From positions 7,750,001-7,814,000 of the forward strand of contig JAPTOF010000014.1 of assembly GCA_028554755.1 (NCBI GenBank): 64,000 bases of DNA, read 5' to 3'. The DNA comes from Cordia subcordata (taxonomy: Eukaryota; Streptophyta; Magnoliopsida; Boraginales; Cordiaceae). The notes below the pieces were generated by a model. The model saw nothing but the letters and a program-made list of their open reading frames with translations, ran no database searches and was not told the origin of the DNA. The position numbers and the translations under genes are program-made. Positions 25,067-36,105 of the stretch are shown piece by piece. Position 1 is the first letter of the stretch. Each line of letters starts with the position of its first letter.

Positions 25067-25329
25067 CAAATCATGTACGTATTTTTTTCATTTTAAGAGA
25101 AACCAAAGACTAACTATATATAATTAATAAGAATTAATCCATTAACTATTTACACCAAAAATGAAAAATATATCACTGGATCACTGTATCTTTGGATCAC
25201 TGTATCTTTGATAATCACGTACACATTCCATGTATTATTGGCACGCAATTTTTGACTTCGTGGTCCGAGAAGGTAGGAAAAGTTGACTATAAAATATTAT
25301 TATGCAACGTAAAACCCCATGGGTCATAT

Positions 25330-25422
25330 CCACGTGGTGGATTAAAAAATAAAAAATATATATATATCCAACGTGGTGGAGAACTGGGAGGAAGCTGCAT
25401 GCCAAAGCTCGACCCCACGTGG
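25330..25422 (+). promoter_or_regulatory. G-box pair upstream of the fourth RING gene
   Basis: CCACGTGG occurs at 25330-25337 and 25415-25422, with a related AACGTGG at about 25370. CACGTG is the core recognised by plant bZIP and bHLH factors, including ABA-responsive and light-responsive ones. Spacing to the TATA box (36-130 bp) suits a regulatory role; which stimulus is involved cannot be read from sequence. Confidence 0.5.
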
Positions 25423-25457
25423 TACAAAGACATACACACCCAGAAGCACATACACAA

Positions 25458-25465
25458 TATAAATA
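25458..25465 (+). promoter_or_regulatory. TATA box of the fourth RING gene
   Basis: TATAAATA lies 122 bp before the ATG at 25580, with the expected start of transcription near 25490 and a (CA)n-containing leader of about 90 bp. Confidence 0.6.
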
Positions 25466-25579
25466 GAGATGTTCACCCTTTCTTGTATTCGTATCACCTC
25501 CATCACTCCATCTCTTCTCCACACACACACACACACACACAAAGACACACACTTATCCTCCCCAAAGCTTGAAAATACC

Positions 25580-25927
25580 ATGTCGTCCTCACAGATGATA
25601 ACAAACTTTGATCAACTTTTCGACCTTGACATGGCTTTGGATTTTATAGAAAATTCAAGCCATGGTAGTGTAGAGAATATGGACGCTGCAGAGACGAGCA
25701 TGGCTTCTACTTGTAGTGATCAGATTGATCAAGTACTGTGTAGCGTTGAAGCAGTTGGTGTTTGTTCGATATGCATGGAGGAGTTCGATGAATCAGTCGA
25801 AGGTGGCAAGCAAGCTCCGTGCAGCCATGTCTTCCATGCGGCTTGTATTCGTATGTGGATTTCTCGACATAATTCTTGCCCACTTTGCCGGTCCAGTGTC
25901 TTTGACTCAGCCAAACTCCATCTCTAA
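25580..25927 (+). CDS. RING-H2 finger protein (fourth cluster member)
   Basis: This intronless gene encodes 115 residues from the ATG at 25580. An upstream in-frame Met at 25469 lies in the (CA)n leader and would add a His/Thr repeat, so it is rejected. The zinc ligands are Cys62, Cys65, Cys81, His83, His86, Cys89, Cys100 and Cys103 (RING-H2, predicted E3 ubiquitin ligase). Residues 9-20 (NFDQLFDLDMAL) repeat the cluster's N-terminal motif, followed by an NSSHG segment shared with the copy at 7052. No membrane segment is present. The promoter holds a TATA box and G-boxes, unlike the other members. Confidence 0.9.
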   Translation: MSSSQMITNFDQLFDLDMALDFIENSSHGSVENMDAAETSMASTCSDQIDQVLCSVEAVGVCSICMEEFDESVEGGKQAPCSHVFHAACIRMWISRHNSCPLCRSSVFDSAKLHL

Positions 25928-26376
25928 CTTCCAGTTTCCGCTTTAAAGCGGTTGCTAATTTTCGGTTGCTAAAAGCCAATTTTCTAATAGTGTTTGCTTT
26001 TAGTATATCTTACCTTTGACAGGTGTTTTGGCCGCATGGGACGGTTCAATAGTGATTCTTATAGAATTTTTGTGCTCATAGGCGATTTATGACAAGTCAT
26101 TAATTTGTTCTAATTTCTTTAAAGTTTTCAGTAATCCAATGAACTCTTGAGTTTACATTTAATCTTGAAATCATTATTGACTTGATCGAGGAAACGTTTA
26201 TTTGTCGGACTACAGAAGTGAGAATTATTCTCTTGGAAGATCTAATAGTTGTATGAATTGTCGGCATCGTTTTATTAGAATTATATATCAATAATTTATA
26301 ATTGTTAAATTTCGATTATAAGTCATCATAATATTATAAACATATTTATTTCTCAATTAGCTGTGACAATACCTTA
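25928..26376. other. 3' flank of the fourth RING gene
   Basis: AT-rich DNA with no further gene. It probably holds the 3' untranslated region and polyadenylation signals, but no single signal is distinctive. Confidence 0.4.
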
Positions 26377-26766
26377 AGAGGGTGTTTGGCTTTAACCTGC
26401 TTACAAGCAGAAGAAAAAGAAAACTTGCGTGCTTAGTAAAATCTGTTTATAAGCAAGTTTTAACTACTCAAGAAAAAAGCAACGCCCTCCTATTTTTTTT
26501 AAACTTATAAGCAAAGCTGTCTTTCCAAATAAAACTTAAAAGATAACTTTGCTTAAAAAAGGAAAAAAAATACTCTTTTACTTTAATAAAATGTCTTTTT
26601 CGTCATTTAATAAATAACAGTACTTATAAACATATTTTGCCAAACAAGTAAATACCTTATAAGCACATTTTTCCATATACTTCTTCACTTATTTGTCATT
26701 TGCTTATAAACATCAAAAACTACTTATAAATAAGTTAAAAAAAAAATAAAGCCAAACACCCCCAAA
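26377..26766. mobile_element. Tourist-like MITE, about 390 bp
   Basis: The ends GGGTGTTTGGCT and AGCCAAACACCC are perfect inverted repeats, and TTA flanks both sides (26374-26376 and 26767-26769), fitting PIF/Harbinger-type MITEs. The internal arms also pair (ACTTATAAGCA-type motifs). Confidence 0.6.
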
Positions 26767-26769
26767 TTA

Positions 26770-27220
26770 AGTTGATATAGATACGGGTAAGTCATAAATT
26801 TTTTAAGTCAAAGACCAAAATGTCATGGAAGAGCATTTTTGTGCTTGATGATAACTTTAGCAAGATCCAAGCTCTAAAAGTGCTCATGGTGTCATTTGTC
26901 AATCATGAAAACCAAGTTGTTAACCTGTGCGGAATGAAGTGGTCTAGAGATAATGACAAGAACTTGCAAAAATATTTCTTTTTTCTTTTAGTGTTCAAGA
27001 GCCTGCATGTCCCAATCTGGACAATTTAAAGCCCTTTACGCTGTTACATAACGACTGTTCAAACATGAAACAACTAAAAAGTCATAGTATATATATACTT
27101 GTACGCTAAACTGATCGACGATGCTTTTGTTTTTCTCATTGGAGAGTTATGTAAACATTGTTGTTATCAGATGACATCGCCACATCGGTGGGACGGATTG
27201 TAATTTCAAATACTTGTCAA
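26770..27220. other. Spacer with no recognised feature
   Basis: An open frame at 26820-27029 resembles no family I know and lacks any gene context. Nothing else is visible. Confidence 0.4.
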
Positions 27221-27608
27221 CAATGGCAGATTTAGAACTTTGACGTAGAGCGGCAAAATATTAAAAAAATTTTACTCAGAAAAAACAATGAAAAATTTTG
27301 TAAAAAAATATCATATATTATAGAAAATTATATGTAAAGTTAGATTATATTATTATTGAGAATCATTAAAAATGAACTAAATAAGTGACGATATTTGAAC
27401 TCTTAGATTGCTAATCAATGTTAAATACTTTTTAAATAAAAGAGATAAACAATATAGACACAAACTTATTATTTCTTAATTTTCTTTTGAATTAGAGGGG
27501 CAAAATGCACATAAAAAAATATTTTTTTGGTAAAGAAGTATAAAAATTCTTTGGATTTTTTTGGGTTGGGGATGGCTGCCTCTACTTGCCCGCCTAAATC
27601 TGCCACTG
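27221..27608. mobile_element. hAT-type MITE, 388 bp
   Basis: The left end CAATGGCAGATTTAG and the right end, CAGTGGCAGATTTAG on the opposite strand, are inverted repeats that extend imperfectly for over 30 bp. The flanks CTTGTCAA and CTTGTTTA form a likely 8-bp target duplication with two changes. The A-run near 27632 lies outside the element. Confidence 0.6.
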
Positions 27609-27616
27609 CTTGTTTA

Positions 27617-28094
27617 AAAAAAATAAGGAAAAAAAAAAAAAAGCTGAGAACATTGACCATAATACAAATGAAGGACGTGTTTGACAATATGGTGACAGCA
27701 ACACTGATCGAATAAGCTCGATGGTTACTGCCGTTTGTGGAAGAGGAGGGCTAGAAAAGTTTGATTTAGTCAAAAAAAGAAAAGAAAAAGTTTTGATTTA
27801 GCAAAAAGAAGAAAAAAGTTTTAAGTTATTATGATGTATAATAAGACAAAATATATTTTGTAAAAATTAATTTTATTGATAAGCTACATACTTTTTGAAA
27901 AGATATATAATAATTGAATAAATTATTTAACTAGGAAAGAAAAATAAGAAATAATATAATGTGAGAAAAAATTAATAAAAGATGAATGATATATTTATTG
28001 AAGTTAGCTCATTTTTAAAAAAAATTAATAAAATTATAATATGAGGCATTAAAAAACAAAAATAGAATGTATATATTTTTATAGCTTTGTGAAG

Positions 28095-28137
<43 letters not shown>

Positions 28138-28321
28138 AATTTAATTTTTTATATTATTTTAAATATTAATCATATTTTTGTGCATAAAGTATATGAAAAT
28201 GCATAAAAGGGATGTTATGTATATTTTTGTGTATAAATATTTTTTTTTAATAATGTAATAAGAACAATATTGCATTATACACATGTGCAAGCAAAAGCAA
28301 AGAGATAGAAATAATGTTATA
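27617..28321. other. AT-rich spacer with a (TA)n microsatellite
   Basis: The (TA)n tract covers about 28097-28133. There is no gene. Confidence 0.55.
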
Positions 28322-29469
28322 CTAGTGTAACTCCCGTGCTTTGCACGGGGAGGACGGTAAAGTTATTAATGCAATTATACGTATGAGTGTTTATCAATCA
28401 TAAATCATTCCAAATGTTAATTATTATATCATAGTGCAAACTTATTATTCAACAAAATGAGATAATTTGCGAAATAACAATAATCAACAATTTAGAATAA
28501 AATGGTAAAAAGTGAATATTAATGAAGAACTTATTGTTTAATAATGATATGTTATCCAACAAAATATGGCAAATATGCTGTGGAAACTTAGAAAAGCTTC
28601 ATTATATTGTAAACGATAAACAACAATTTGTTAGTCATAAAATGTTTGAAACCAATAAGTGTAATAATTAGGTGCTAATATTTACATATGCAAGGTGTGA
28701 TTCATAGAAATTACTATCTCTATAGATACTAATTATAAAATATAGAAAGAACCAACATGGAAAAAAGTAGAAAAAAAAAGGTATATTATGACGATAAGTG
28801 CGAACATAGAAAATCATTTATACATAAAATATATAGGAACTTCATGGCAAAATATTACTCTAGATGCATGCATTCTATCACACAAACCAATTAATAAAAG
28901 TATGGCTAGTTTAGTTGGTAAAGTTTTAAAATAAAGATCTAAGTGCAATGGGTTTAATTCATGTTAAAATCAAAACAGGCTTTTGTTTTCTTTTTAAGCT
29001 TAAATGAAACCAGGAAAAAAAAAGGAAAAAAAAAAGAAGAAGAAGTAGTAGACGCGTATCGTTAAAAAGCAAAAAAAGTTAGTTCAAAAGTAGGAAAACC
29101 CACAAAAAATTAAATTAAAAAAATTGATCAACAGCAATGAAAAAAACAAAAAGAAAAAGAAAAGGAATAAGCGGCAAGCAGCCAAACAAAGCCAAAAAGA
29201 AAAGCAAGTAAAGCGAAAAAAATTAGTTGTCACATGTGAGAAACATGAGTTGCCACTTCGCAACATGTTAGGGCCTTTCAACATTTGCACTATGGACTTG
29301 CTATTAGTGTATTGTAGATGACAAAATATAACTCATCTAATTTTCAGAAGGAAGAGTTATGGTATTTTTGTTTATTGTTTTAGTATATTGTATGGAAGAT
29401 AAATAGAGATATAAATAATAGATAGATATATTAGTATATAGATATTTATATTTATATCTATTTATGTAA
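28322..29469 (-). mobile_element. Probable Helitron, 3' end defined at 28322
   Basis: On the minus strand a hairpin (CCCGTGC, loop AAA, GCACGGG; 28333-28349) is followed by a short spacer and CTAG at 28322-28325, the standard Helitron 3' terminus. The body would extend to higher coordinates. The 5' TC end is not certain; AT-rich DNA up to the copia target site at 29470 has no gene, so the right limit is a guess. Confidence 0.5.
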
Positions 29470-29474
29470 TCTAT

Positions 29475-29606
29475 TGATAATGTAAAGGCTCTCACACCCA
29501 ATTAGGGTGGCTCATGTGTATTATATACAAGTGTATAAAGTATAAGTTTACAAAAATAACCTTAGACTGGAATACAGCATAATACACAATACAATATACA
29601 TTAATA
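29475..29606 (-). repeat. 3' LTR of the second copia element
   Basis: 132 bp with target duplication TCTAT on its outer side. The adjoining minus-strand purine tract (AAGAGGGCA) is the likely plus-strand primer. Confidence 0.88.
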
Positions 29607-29613
29607 TGCCCTC

Positions 29614-30900
29614 TTAATCTGAACGGGGAGATGCCTGCACGTGAAGATTGCTCTTCAACTCATGAAACCGAGAAGATGGCAAGGACTTTGTGAAAATGTC
29701 AGCGAGTTGTAATCCAGTGGGAATAAACTTTACTTGTACATCACCTTGTGCCACCTTTTCCCTGATAAAATGAAAATCAATCTCAACATGCTTGGTGCGA
29801 GCATGAAGCACGGGATTGACAAAGAGATAAGTAGCAGAGATGTTATCACAATACAAAACAACTGGGGAAGGGAGAGCAACTTGTAGATCACGCAGAAGTT
29901 GCCGAATCCAATAGGTCTCAGCCAAGGCATACGAAAGGGCACGATATTTGGCCTCAGTGCTAGATCTAGATATTGTTGGTTGCTTCTTCGCCTGCCAGGC
30001 TAATAGAGAAGATCTGAGGAAAATGGCATAGCCCGTGGTGGAGCAACGACTATCAGGACAACCTGCCCAATCAGCATCTGCATAAGCTACAAGTTCAATG
30101 TTAGGAGTAACAGTTAAAACAAGTCCTTGATCAATGGTCCCTTTTAGATAGCGAAAAATGCGCTTGACTAACTGCAAATGCACTGTACGCGGAGCATGCA
30201 TGAACTGGCTAACCAAATTGACTGCAAAGGCCAAGTCAGGATGAGTCAAAGTTAAGTATTGTAAGCCCCCAACCATACTCCTATATTCTGTAGGGTCATC
30301 AAGTAAATCACCATCATTCAAGGAAGGCTGTGCTTTAGATGGTAAGGGAGTTTTGACAGGTTTTGCTTCATGCATGGAGAACCTACGTAAGAGATCAGAA
30401 CCATATTTGGTTTGAATAAGAGACAAGGATTGAGACTGACGATGCACCTGAATACCGAAGAAGTAATGAAGATCACCAAGATCCTTCACGGCAAAAGTAG
30501 AGCACAAGGTATGAATGAACTGAAATATGAGAAAAGGTGAACTGCCTATCAAAACAATATCGTCAACATAGAGCAGAAGCATAAGCATCCCTTGAGAGGT
30601 GTTAGATATAAACATAGAGGCATCTGCTGAACTACAACGAAACCCATTTGAGAGAAGAAAGGAGCTAAACCGATGAAACCAAGCCCGAGGAGCTTATTTG
30701 AGACCGTATATAGCTTTCTGCAATTTACACACATGAGTAGGATGTTGAGGATCAACAAAACCAGGGGGTTGTTTCATGAAAACCTCTTCTTTAAGAGACC
30801 CATGTAAAAAGGCATTTTTGACATCTAGTTGACGAATGACCCAAGAGCGGGAGAGAGCAACAGTTAAGACAGTACGAATAGTAGTGGGTTTAACAACAGG
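29614..30900 (-). pseudogene. copia reverse transcriptase C-terminal half and RNase H
   Basis: The frame contains the YVDD catalytic box (LLYVDDIVLIG), the QYLTLTHPDLAFAVN segment and the RNase H motifs (SSTEAKYRAL, YCDNISATYL, KHVEIDFHFIR, ADIFTKSLP). Upstream pieces down to the MITE (30740-30900) hold the [13 protein letters not shown] segment. A TAA at 30694-30696 interrupts the YGLK/APRAW box where family members have Gln. It would copy element RNA if intact. Confidence 0.88.
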
Positions 30901-30905
30901 ACTAA

Positions 30906-31175
30906 TGCTCTGTTTGTTATAGTCTTATTTTAAGATACTTATCCTATTGAAATGAAGGTACATCTTATAAGATTTAAGAAATCTTTTCATGCATTCTATG
31001 AAAATTCAAAACAAAATCATACTTTTTATCTTATAAGAAATAAGCAATCATTCCTATCTTATTTTTTACAACTATAGATGCATAGTGTATATGATAAGAT
31101 ATCTTAAATCTTATAAGATATCTCCAAATTTCAATAGGATAAGCATCTTAAAATAAGATCATTCCAAACAGGCTA
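30906..31175. mobile_element. Tourist-like MITE nested in the copia reverse transcriptase
   Basis: The ends TGCTCTGTTTG and TAGCCTGTTTG (opposite strand) are inverted repeats and the element is nearly palindromic for over 60 bp on each side. TAA flanks it at 30903-30905 and 31176-31178. The host reading frame (ETF before, SPVVKP after) rejoins when the insert and one TAA are ignored, which fixes the boundaries. PIF/Harbinger-type MITE. Confidence 0.8.
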
Positions 31176-31178
31176 TAA

Positions 31179-32607
31179 AGGTCTCAGAGTAATCTATACC
31201 TGCCTGTGCCACAAGCCGTGCCTTATATCGTTCCACAGAGCCATCAGAATTATACTTTATCCTGTAAATCCATTTACAGCCAACTAAATTTTTAGTCGGA
31301 TCCGGTGGAACAAGTACCCATGTATGATTGTGAACAAGAGCATTGAATTCATCTGCCATAGCTCGACGCCATTGAGGAAGGCGTGATGCAACAGTAAATG
31401 AGGTGGGTTCATGATGATCAGTTTGAGCAGTTAAAGAGAGAATGTGTTTGGGCTTATGAATGCCTGATTTGGCATGTGTTTGCATGGGATGAAGATTGTG
31501 AGAGGACATAGCGAGTGTCGACATGTCAAGATCAGTGGACGAAGCCAGCGTAGTGCTAGATATAGGGACGGACTCAGAAACAATGGGGAGTGTAGGAGGC
31601 AAAACACAAGAGGAAGAAGGAGGACTCAATGATAGAGATGTTGGGGATATTATGGGAGGGGGTGAGTCTGGAGCAGGACTCGTCGAGTTAGACGCACAGA
31701 CGACAGGGGAAGGACATATGAGCATGCTCTTATCAGGTAGAGGGGTTACACAAATCTGGACAGGGGGAGTAGAAGAGACCGTGGGTGGGGATGGGAGGGA
31801 CATAAGCTGGGAATATGGATAAGTAGACTCATCAAAATAAACATGCCTACTAACATATACGCGTCCAGTTTGCGAATCTAAACACCGATAACCCTTATAC
31901 CCATCAGCATATCCTAAGAAGACACATGGTACTGATCTAGGCGCTAACTTGTGAGCAACACGGGCAGTGAGATTGGGGTAACAAGCACAACCAAAGGAAC
32001 GCATGAACTCATAGTCAGGAACTTTTTGAAAAAGTAATTCAAAAGGAGATTTGAAGTTAAGAGTTGGTGAGGGAAGACGATTTATAACATAAGCAGCTGT
32101 GTTAGCAGCATCCAACCAAAAAGTGTGAGGAAGATATGCTTAGATAAGAAAGGTGCGCGTGATGTCAGTGATGTGACGTTGCTTACGCTCAGCAATTCCA
32201 TTCTGCTGAGGCGTATCAGGACATGATTTTCGAAAAAGAATTCCGTGTTGGCAAAAAAATTCATGAAAAGACGCATTATCAAATTCACCACCGCCATCAC
32301 TCTGAAATTGTTTAATTTTAAGATTGAATAGATTTTCAACTTGAGTTTTAAAAGTTTTAAAATGTGAGAAAACCTCAGATTTACGCATCATTGGAAAAAT
32401 CCACGTAAAGCGAGAAAAATCATCAATAAACACAACATAATATTTAAAACCCAAGTTTGAATGAACAGGTGAAGTCCAAACATCAGAATGAATTAAAGCA
32501 AGTGGTAAAGTAGAACGATGTTCCTTTAAAGAAAAAGGTAATTTAAAGTTTTTGTCTAAACGGCAATCCGTACAAGAATTTAATGAACGAGAGGAACAAT
32601 GAATCAA
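31179..32607 (-). pseudogene. copia integrase C-terminal half and reverse transcriptase N-terminal half
   Basis: The segment at 32140-32607 holds the integrase core (IHSDVWTSP, FIDDFSRFTWIF, SDGGGEFDN, QQNGIAERK). TAA at 32140-32142 then stops the frame. The next segment (to 31179) holds the integrase tail, a Ser/Pro-rich linker and the start of reverse transcriptase (GCKWIYRIKYN, RYKARLVA). About five residues usual between ARLVA and the IDYSETF box are missing in frame. Confidence 0.88.
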
Positions 32608-34189
32608 TTTTTTTAGACTTTAAAAAAGATAATAACTGAGGATTTAAATGTCCTAAACGACGATGCCACGTATCACCATCTATACGACTAGCAACCAAAG
32701 CATGTGAGGATGAGGAAACGCTCGCAGCTGGTAATGGGTACAAGTCATTGGTGCTGGTGGAATGGAAGAGAAGATTGCCCGTGTTCTGATCCTTAAGAGA
32801 AAACGAACAAGAATCAAATTCAACACGATAATTATTATCCGCGCAAAGACGCTTAATGGACAAGAGATTATGAGATAAACGAGGGACATGAAGAACATTT
32901 TTTAGGATGAGGGGACGGGGAGAGGTGCGAAGATGTGCAATGCCAACATTAGCAATGGGTAATTGTTCATCATTTCCAACCAATATTTTAGAGGTGCCAT
33001 AATATGGAGATAAGGAAAAGAGTATACCTGCATGCGGTGTCATGTGGGAAGAGGCAGCGGAATCAGGATACCACACAGCATCATTGGTTTCACCAACAGA
33101 CATTGTCGCAAAGGATTTTGTTAAATCAGAAGCTATTACGGCATGATTGAATCGATGAGGACAATTTACAGCAACATGACCCAAATGGTTACAAATCTGA
33201 CATGTAGGTTGGGAAGGAAATGGGGCCGGACCAAGTAAACTATCATATGGGGACGGTGATAAATTGTGCGACCGAACAGAATTATTAGAGTTAAAGTTGG
33301 AAGAGACAATACCCATTTGAGACTGTCCATAAGAACTCGGCATAGATGAAGAAACTGCAACCACCGGCGTAGTAGGAGAAGTACGACTGCCACCACGTCC
33401 ACCTGAATTGCCACGGCCTTTGCCGCGATTATTGTGCTTGTTGGAGGCGTTTCTAGGCTGAGAAGAAGCTGGCGAGCCAGACTGTTGGGAAACAGCAGCA
33501 AAAGCTTGGTATTGAGATGGTAGATGGGGCTGAGCAGTGAGCTTAAGGTGAGCCTCATGCGCAATCAGTTTCCGATATACCAGATTCCATGTTAATACTT
33601 CCCCATAATTGATTAAAGTAGTAACAAAGGTATTGTATTCTGGTGGAAGCCCATGGAGTGCAACTGTGATCAAGTCATCATCCGAAAGAGGTTTGTTGAT
33701 ATCAAATAAAGCATCAGCAATAACCTTGAGTTCCCGAAGGTAAGTTTCCATGCTTTTAGAATGTTTCTTTTGACCATAAAGCTGCAACCTCAGTGCATGT
33801 GAATTTTCTTTTGAAGTATCAAAGTATCTTTCCTCCAAAGCAAGCCATATAGCACGGCTAGTAGGATGATGGTAGATGTCTTGGACAATTTCGTTGGAGA
33901 AGGTTGCGTTAAGCCAGGTACGCACCAAGCTATCAAGTCGAAGCCATGGTAGTCTCTCAATGGAATCAGCCGCAGGACATGGCAGGGAACCGTCGACGAT
34001 GCCGAATACACCATAAGTGAATAGGACCGGCTCAATTTGGGACCTCCACAGGCGATAGTTCGAACCATCGAACTTAAAAATAACAAGGGTTGTAATATTC
34101 AGATTGCTGAGATTTGGAAGTTGTAGGTTAGGCAAGTGGGAGATCAGAGGAGAACTGGTGACAGTAGTAGAAGATAAAGGCATAGCCAT
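32543..34189 (-). pseudogene. copia gag, protease and GAG-pre-integrase region
   Basis: The 548-codon frame starts at 34189. It holds a gag (NYRLWRSQIEPVL), a Ser/Gly/Asn-rich linker, a zinc knuckle (CQICNHLGHVAVNC), the protease active-site region (DSAASSHMT, Ala in place of the usual Gly) and the GAG-pre-integrase box (WHRRLGHLN). A one-base change in the T-run at 32608-32614 then shifts the frame and pol continues in the overlapping ORF from 32607. Confidence 0.88.
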
Positions 34190-34800
34190 ATATGGAGTTG
34201 TAGTTGCAGGCAGCGTCGTGGAAGAAGCAACGAAAGGGAGAGATGCAATGGAGTGAGGAGGGCAGAGGGAAGATGGTGGTGCGCCCAGATGAGGGATTTG
34301 GGGTAAGAGGAGTTTGTGGAGTTAACACCATAGTACAAGTAGAAAGAGATTCGGCCGACATGTTTTGTTTTTGTAATGGAGATTTTTCTTTTCTTTTTTT
34401 TTTTTTAATGTCGGCAAAATTTGTCTAAAGCAGACAATGAAGAAAAGAGGGTGACGTGATATGCTTACTTTGTATCAAGTTGCGAAGCAAAGATGATGAC
34501 CAACAAATGCAGAATACTTCTTCGGTGCGGCACTGTTGCAATGATGGAATAATTATTTAAGGTAAGTTAATAGAACTATTTGTGAGTGGCTCTGGTTATG
34601 CTAAGGAAAAAGTTGATTTGCTGGCAGAGACAAAGAAAAAACAATATATGAGGATAGATCTTGAAGATTGCTTCGTCGATGGTTGAAGATGAAGATGGCT
34701 GCGGCGCTGCTGCTAGAAAAGGAGAGTTATTTTAGGTAGTTTAGGGTGAAAAAAAAATTTTTTTTTTAGAGAGAAAGGATAGACTGGTCTCGTGATACCA

Positions 34801-34932
34801 TGATAATGTAAAGGCTCTCAAACCCAATTAGGGTGGCTTATGTGTATTATATACAAGTGTATAATGTATAAGTTTACAAGAATAACCTTGGACTGGAATA
34901 CAGCATAATACACAATACAATATACATTAATA
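34801..34932 (-). repeat. 5' LTR of the second copia element
   Basis: 132 bp beginning TGATAATG at 34801 on the + strand, with TCTAT directly after it. The primer-binding site adjoins at 34786-34800. Confidence 0.88.
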
Positions 34933-34949
34933 TCTATATCTATACAATC

Positions 34950-34995
34950 TATAATAATAATAATAATAATAACAATAATAATAATAATAATAAAA
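34950..34995 (+). repeat. (AAT)n microsatellite
   Basis: A run of AAT units with one AAC interruption lies between the copia element and the MULE and serves as the MULE target sequence. Confidence 0.8.
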
Positions 34996-36094
34996 AGGGT
35001 TTTTTTCTAGCGGATCCCTTGTGTCATAGTGAAATTGCGTTGCTGGCCCCTCTATTCTCAAGACTCTCTGATTATCCCCTTGAATTTTTTCGACTTTTAT
35101 AAACGCACCCCAAATAATAGTTCTATTACTTCATTAACAGATTTTATGAAATGTCTATTTTGCCCTTATTTTGTTTGGAAATTAAAAGAATAAAATTAAA
35201 ATTAAAAAAAACGAAGGATCATTTTCTTCGTCAAAATCCCCCACCCCACCTCTGTCGTTGCCACCCACTTCCACCAACCCCACCAACTCTGTCACCCCTT
35301 CCCTCAACCAGCGTCACCCCTCGCTGCCACCCCTTCCACTAGCCCTACCATCAACCCCGTTGCCATTCCTCTCCCGGCAGTCCTACCCCCACCCTTCTTG
35401 CTACTCTCTCCCTCACCTCCTCTTCGCCACCCCTCCCTTAGCCCCACTCCCACGCCATCACCACCCCTCCCCTACCAAGCCTACCCTATATTTTCAAGGG
35501 GGAAAAAAAAAAGGAAAGAAATCTTCAACACCTTATTTTTTATCAATCAAAGGGCATCTTCGCATTTTCCATCATGCACCAACCAGTCCAATCGCTTCCG
35601 ATCGACCTTTTCATCATCTACCACCATCCATTGCCACACCATAGCTGCCAACTTTCTTCACCTCACCGGCAATGATTTCATCCATGGCAGCTTTCGCCAA
35701 CACCACCATCTTCTTCCTCCCATTATGCTTGTTTTAATGGTGCACATGGATCATATCTTTGCTCCTTTGAAGGCGGGGGTGGGGGTAGGGATGGGGGCTA
35801 TTGTGGAGGTAGGGGTGGTAATTTTGTTTTTCATTTTTTATATTTTTGAAAGATGATGAATTTTTTTTATTTAAAAAAAGGCATATGCGTGCAATTAACA
35901 GTAGAAAACAAAAGCCTACTTTCACTTTTGGTGCGTGTGGCACACACCCTATTAAAATGGATGAAAATTTTGATGGAGGGGGTTCGTGTGCAAAAGTCTA
36001 AAAAATTCAAGGGGATATGTAGATATTTTTGGGAACACATGGGCCAGTGACGTAATTTCACTATCATACAAAGGTTCCGTTAGCAAGAAACCCT
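34996..36094. mobile_element. Mutator-like element (MULE), non-autonomous
   Basis: Terminal inverted repeats of about 55 bp start AGGGTTTTTTTCTAGCGGA on the left and AGGGTTTCTTGCTAACGGA on the opposite strand at the right. Both continue into a shared TAGTGAAATT motif and GCTGGCCC/ACTGGCCC. The flanks are AAT-rich and fit a 9-bp target duplication, though the repeat hides its limits. There is no transposase. The interior has a C-rich part (35230-35480) and a His/Ser-rich part (35520-35730), which could be captured gene sequence (Pack-MULE) or low-complexity DNA. Confidence 0.7.
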
Positions 36095-36105
36095 AATAAT
36101 AATAA

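Larger units (their letters stand above)
29475..34932 (-). mobile_element. Second Ty1/copia retrotransposon, full length, minus strand
   Basis: LTRs of 132 bp (29475-29606 and 34801-34932) run TGATAATG to CATTAATA and are flanked by TCTAT (29470-29474 and 34933-34937). I count five LTR differences. Directly inside the 5' LTR, minus-strand TGGTATCACGAGACC (34786-34800) is an initiator tRNA-Met primer site. Gag, protease, integrase, reverse transcriptase and RNase H follow in copia order. The element is dead: it has a frameshift at 32608-32614, nonsense codons at 32140 and 30694, a small in-frame loss in the reverse transcriptase, and a MITE insertion at 30906-31175. Confidence 0.93.

Noticed and set aside
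25469..25579. Upstream in-frame Met extending the fourth RING protein
   Set aside because: It translates the (CA)n leader into a His/Thr repeat and the paralogues start at the conserved motif instead.
26820..27029. 69-codon open frame
   Set aside because: No recognisable family, no conserved neighbour and AT-rich tail; kept only as part of a spacer.
35258..35644. Pro/Ser-rich open frames in the MULE
   Set aside because: Several frames are open because the DNA is C-rich; no start context, and no domain.
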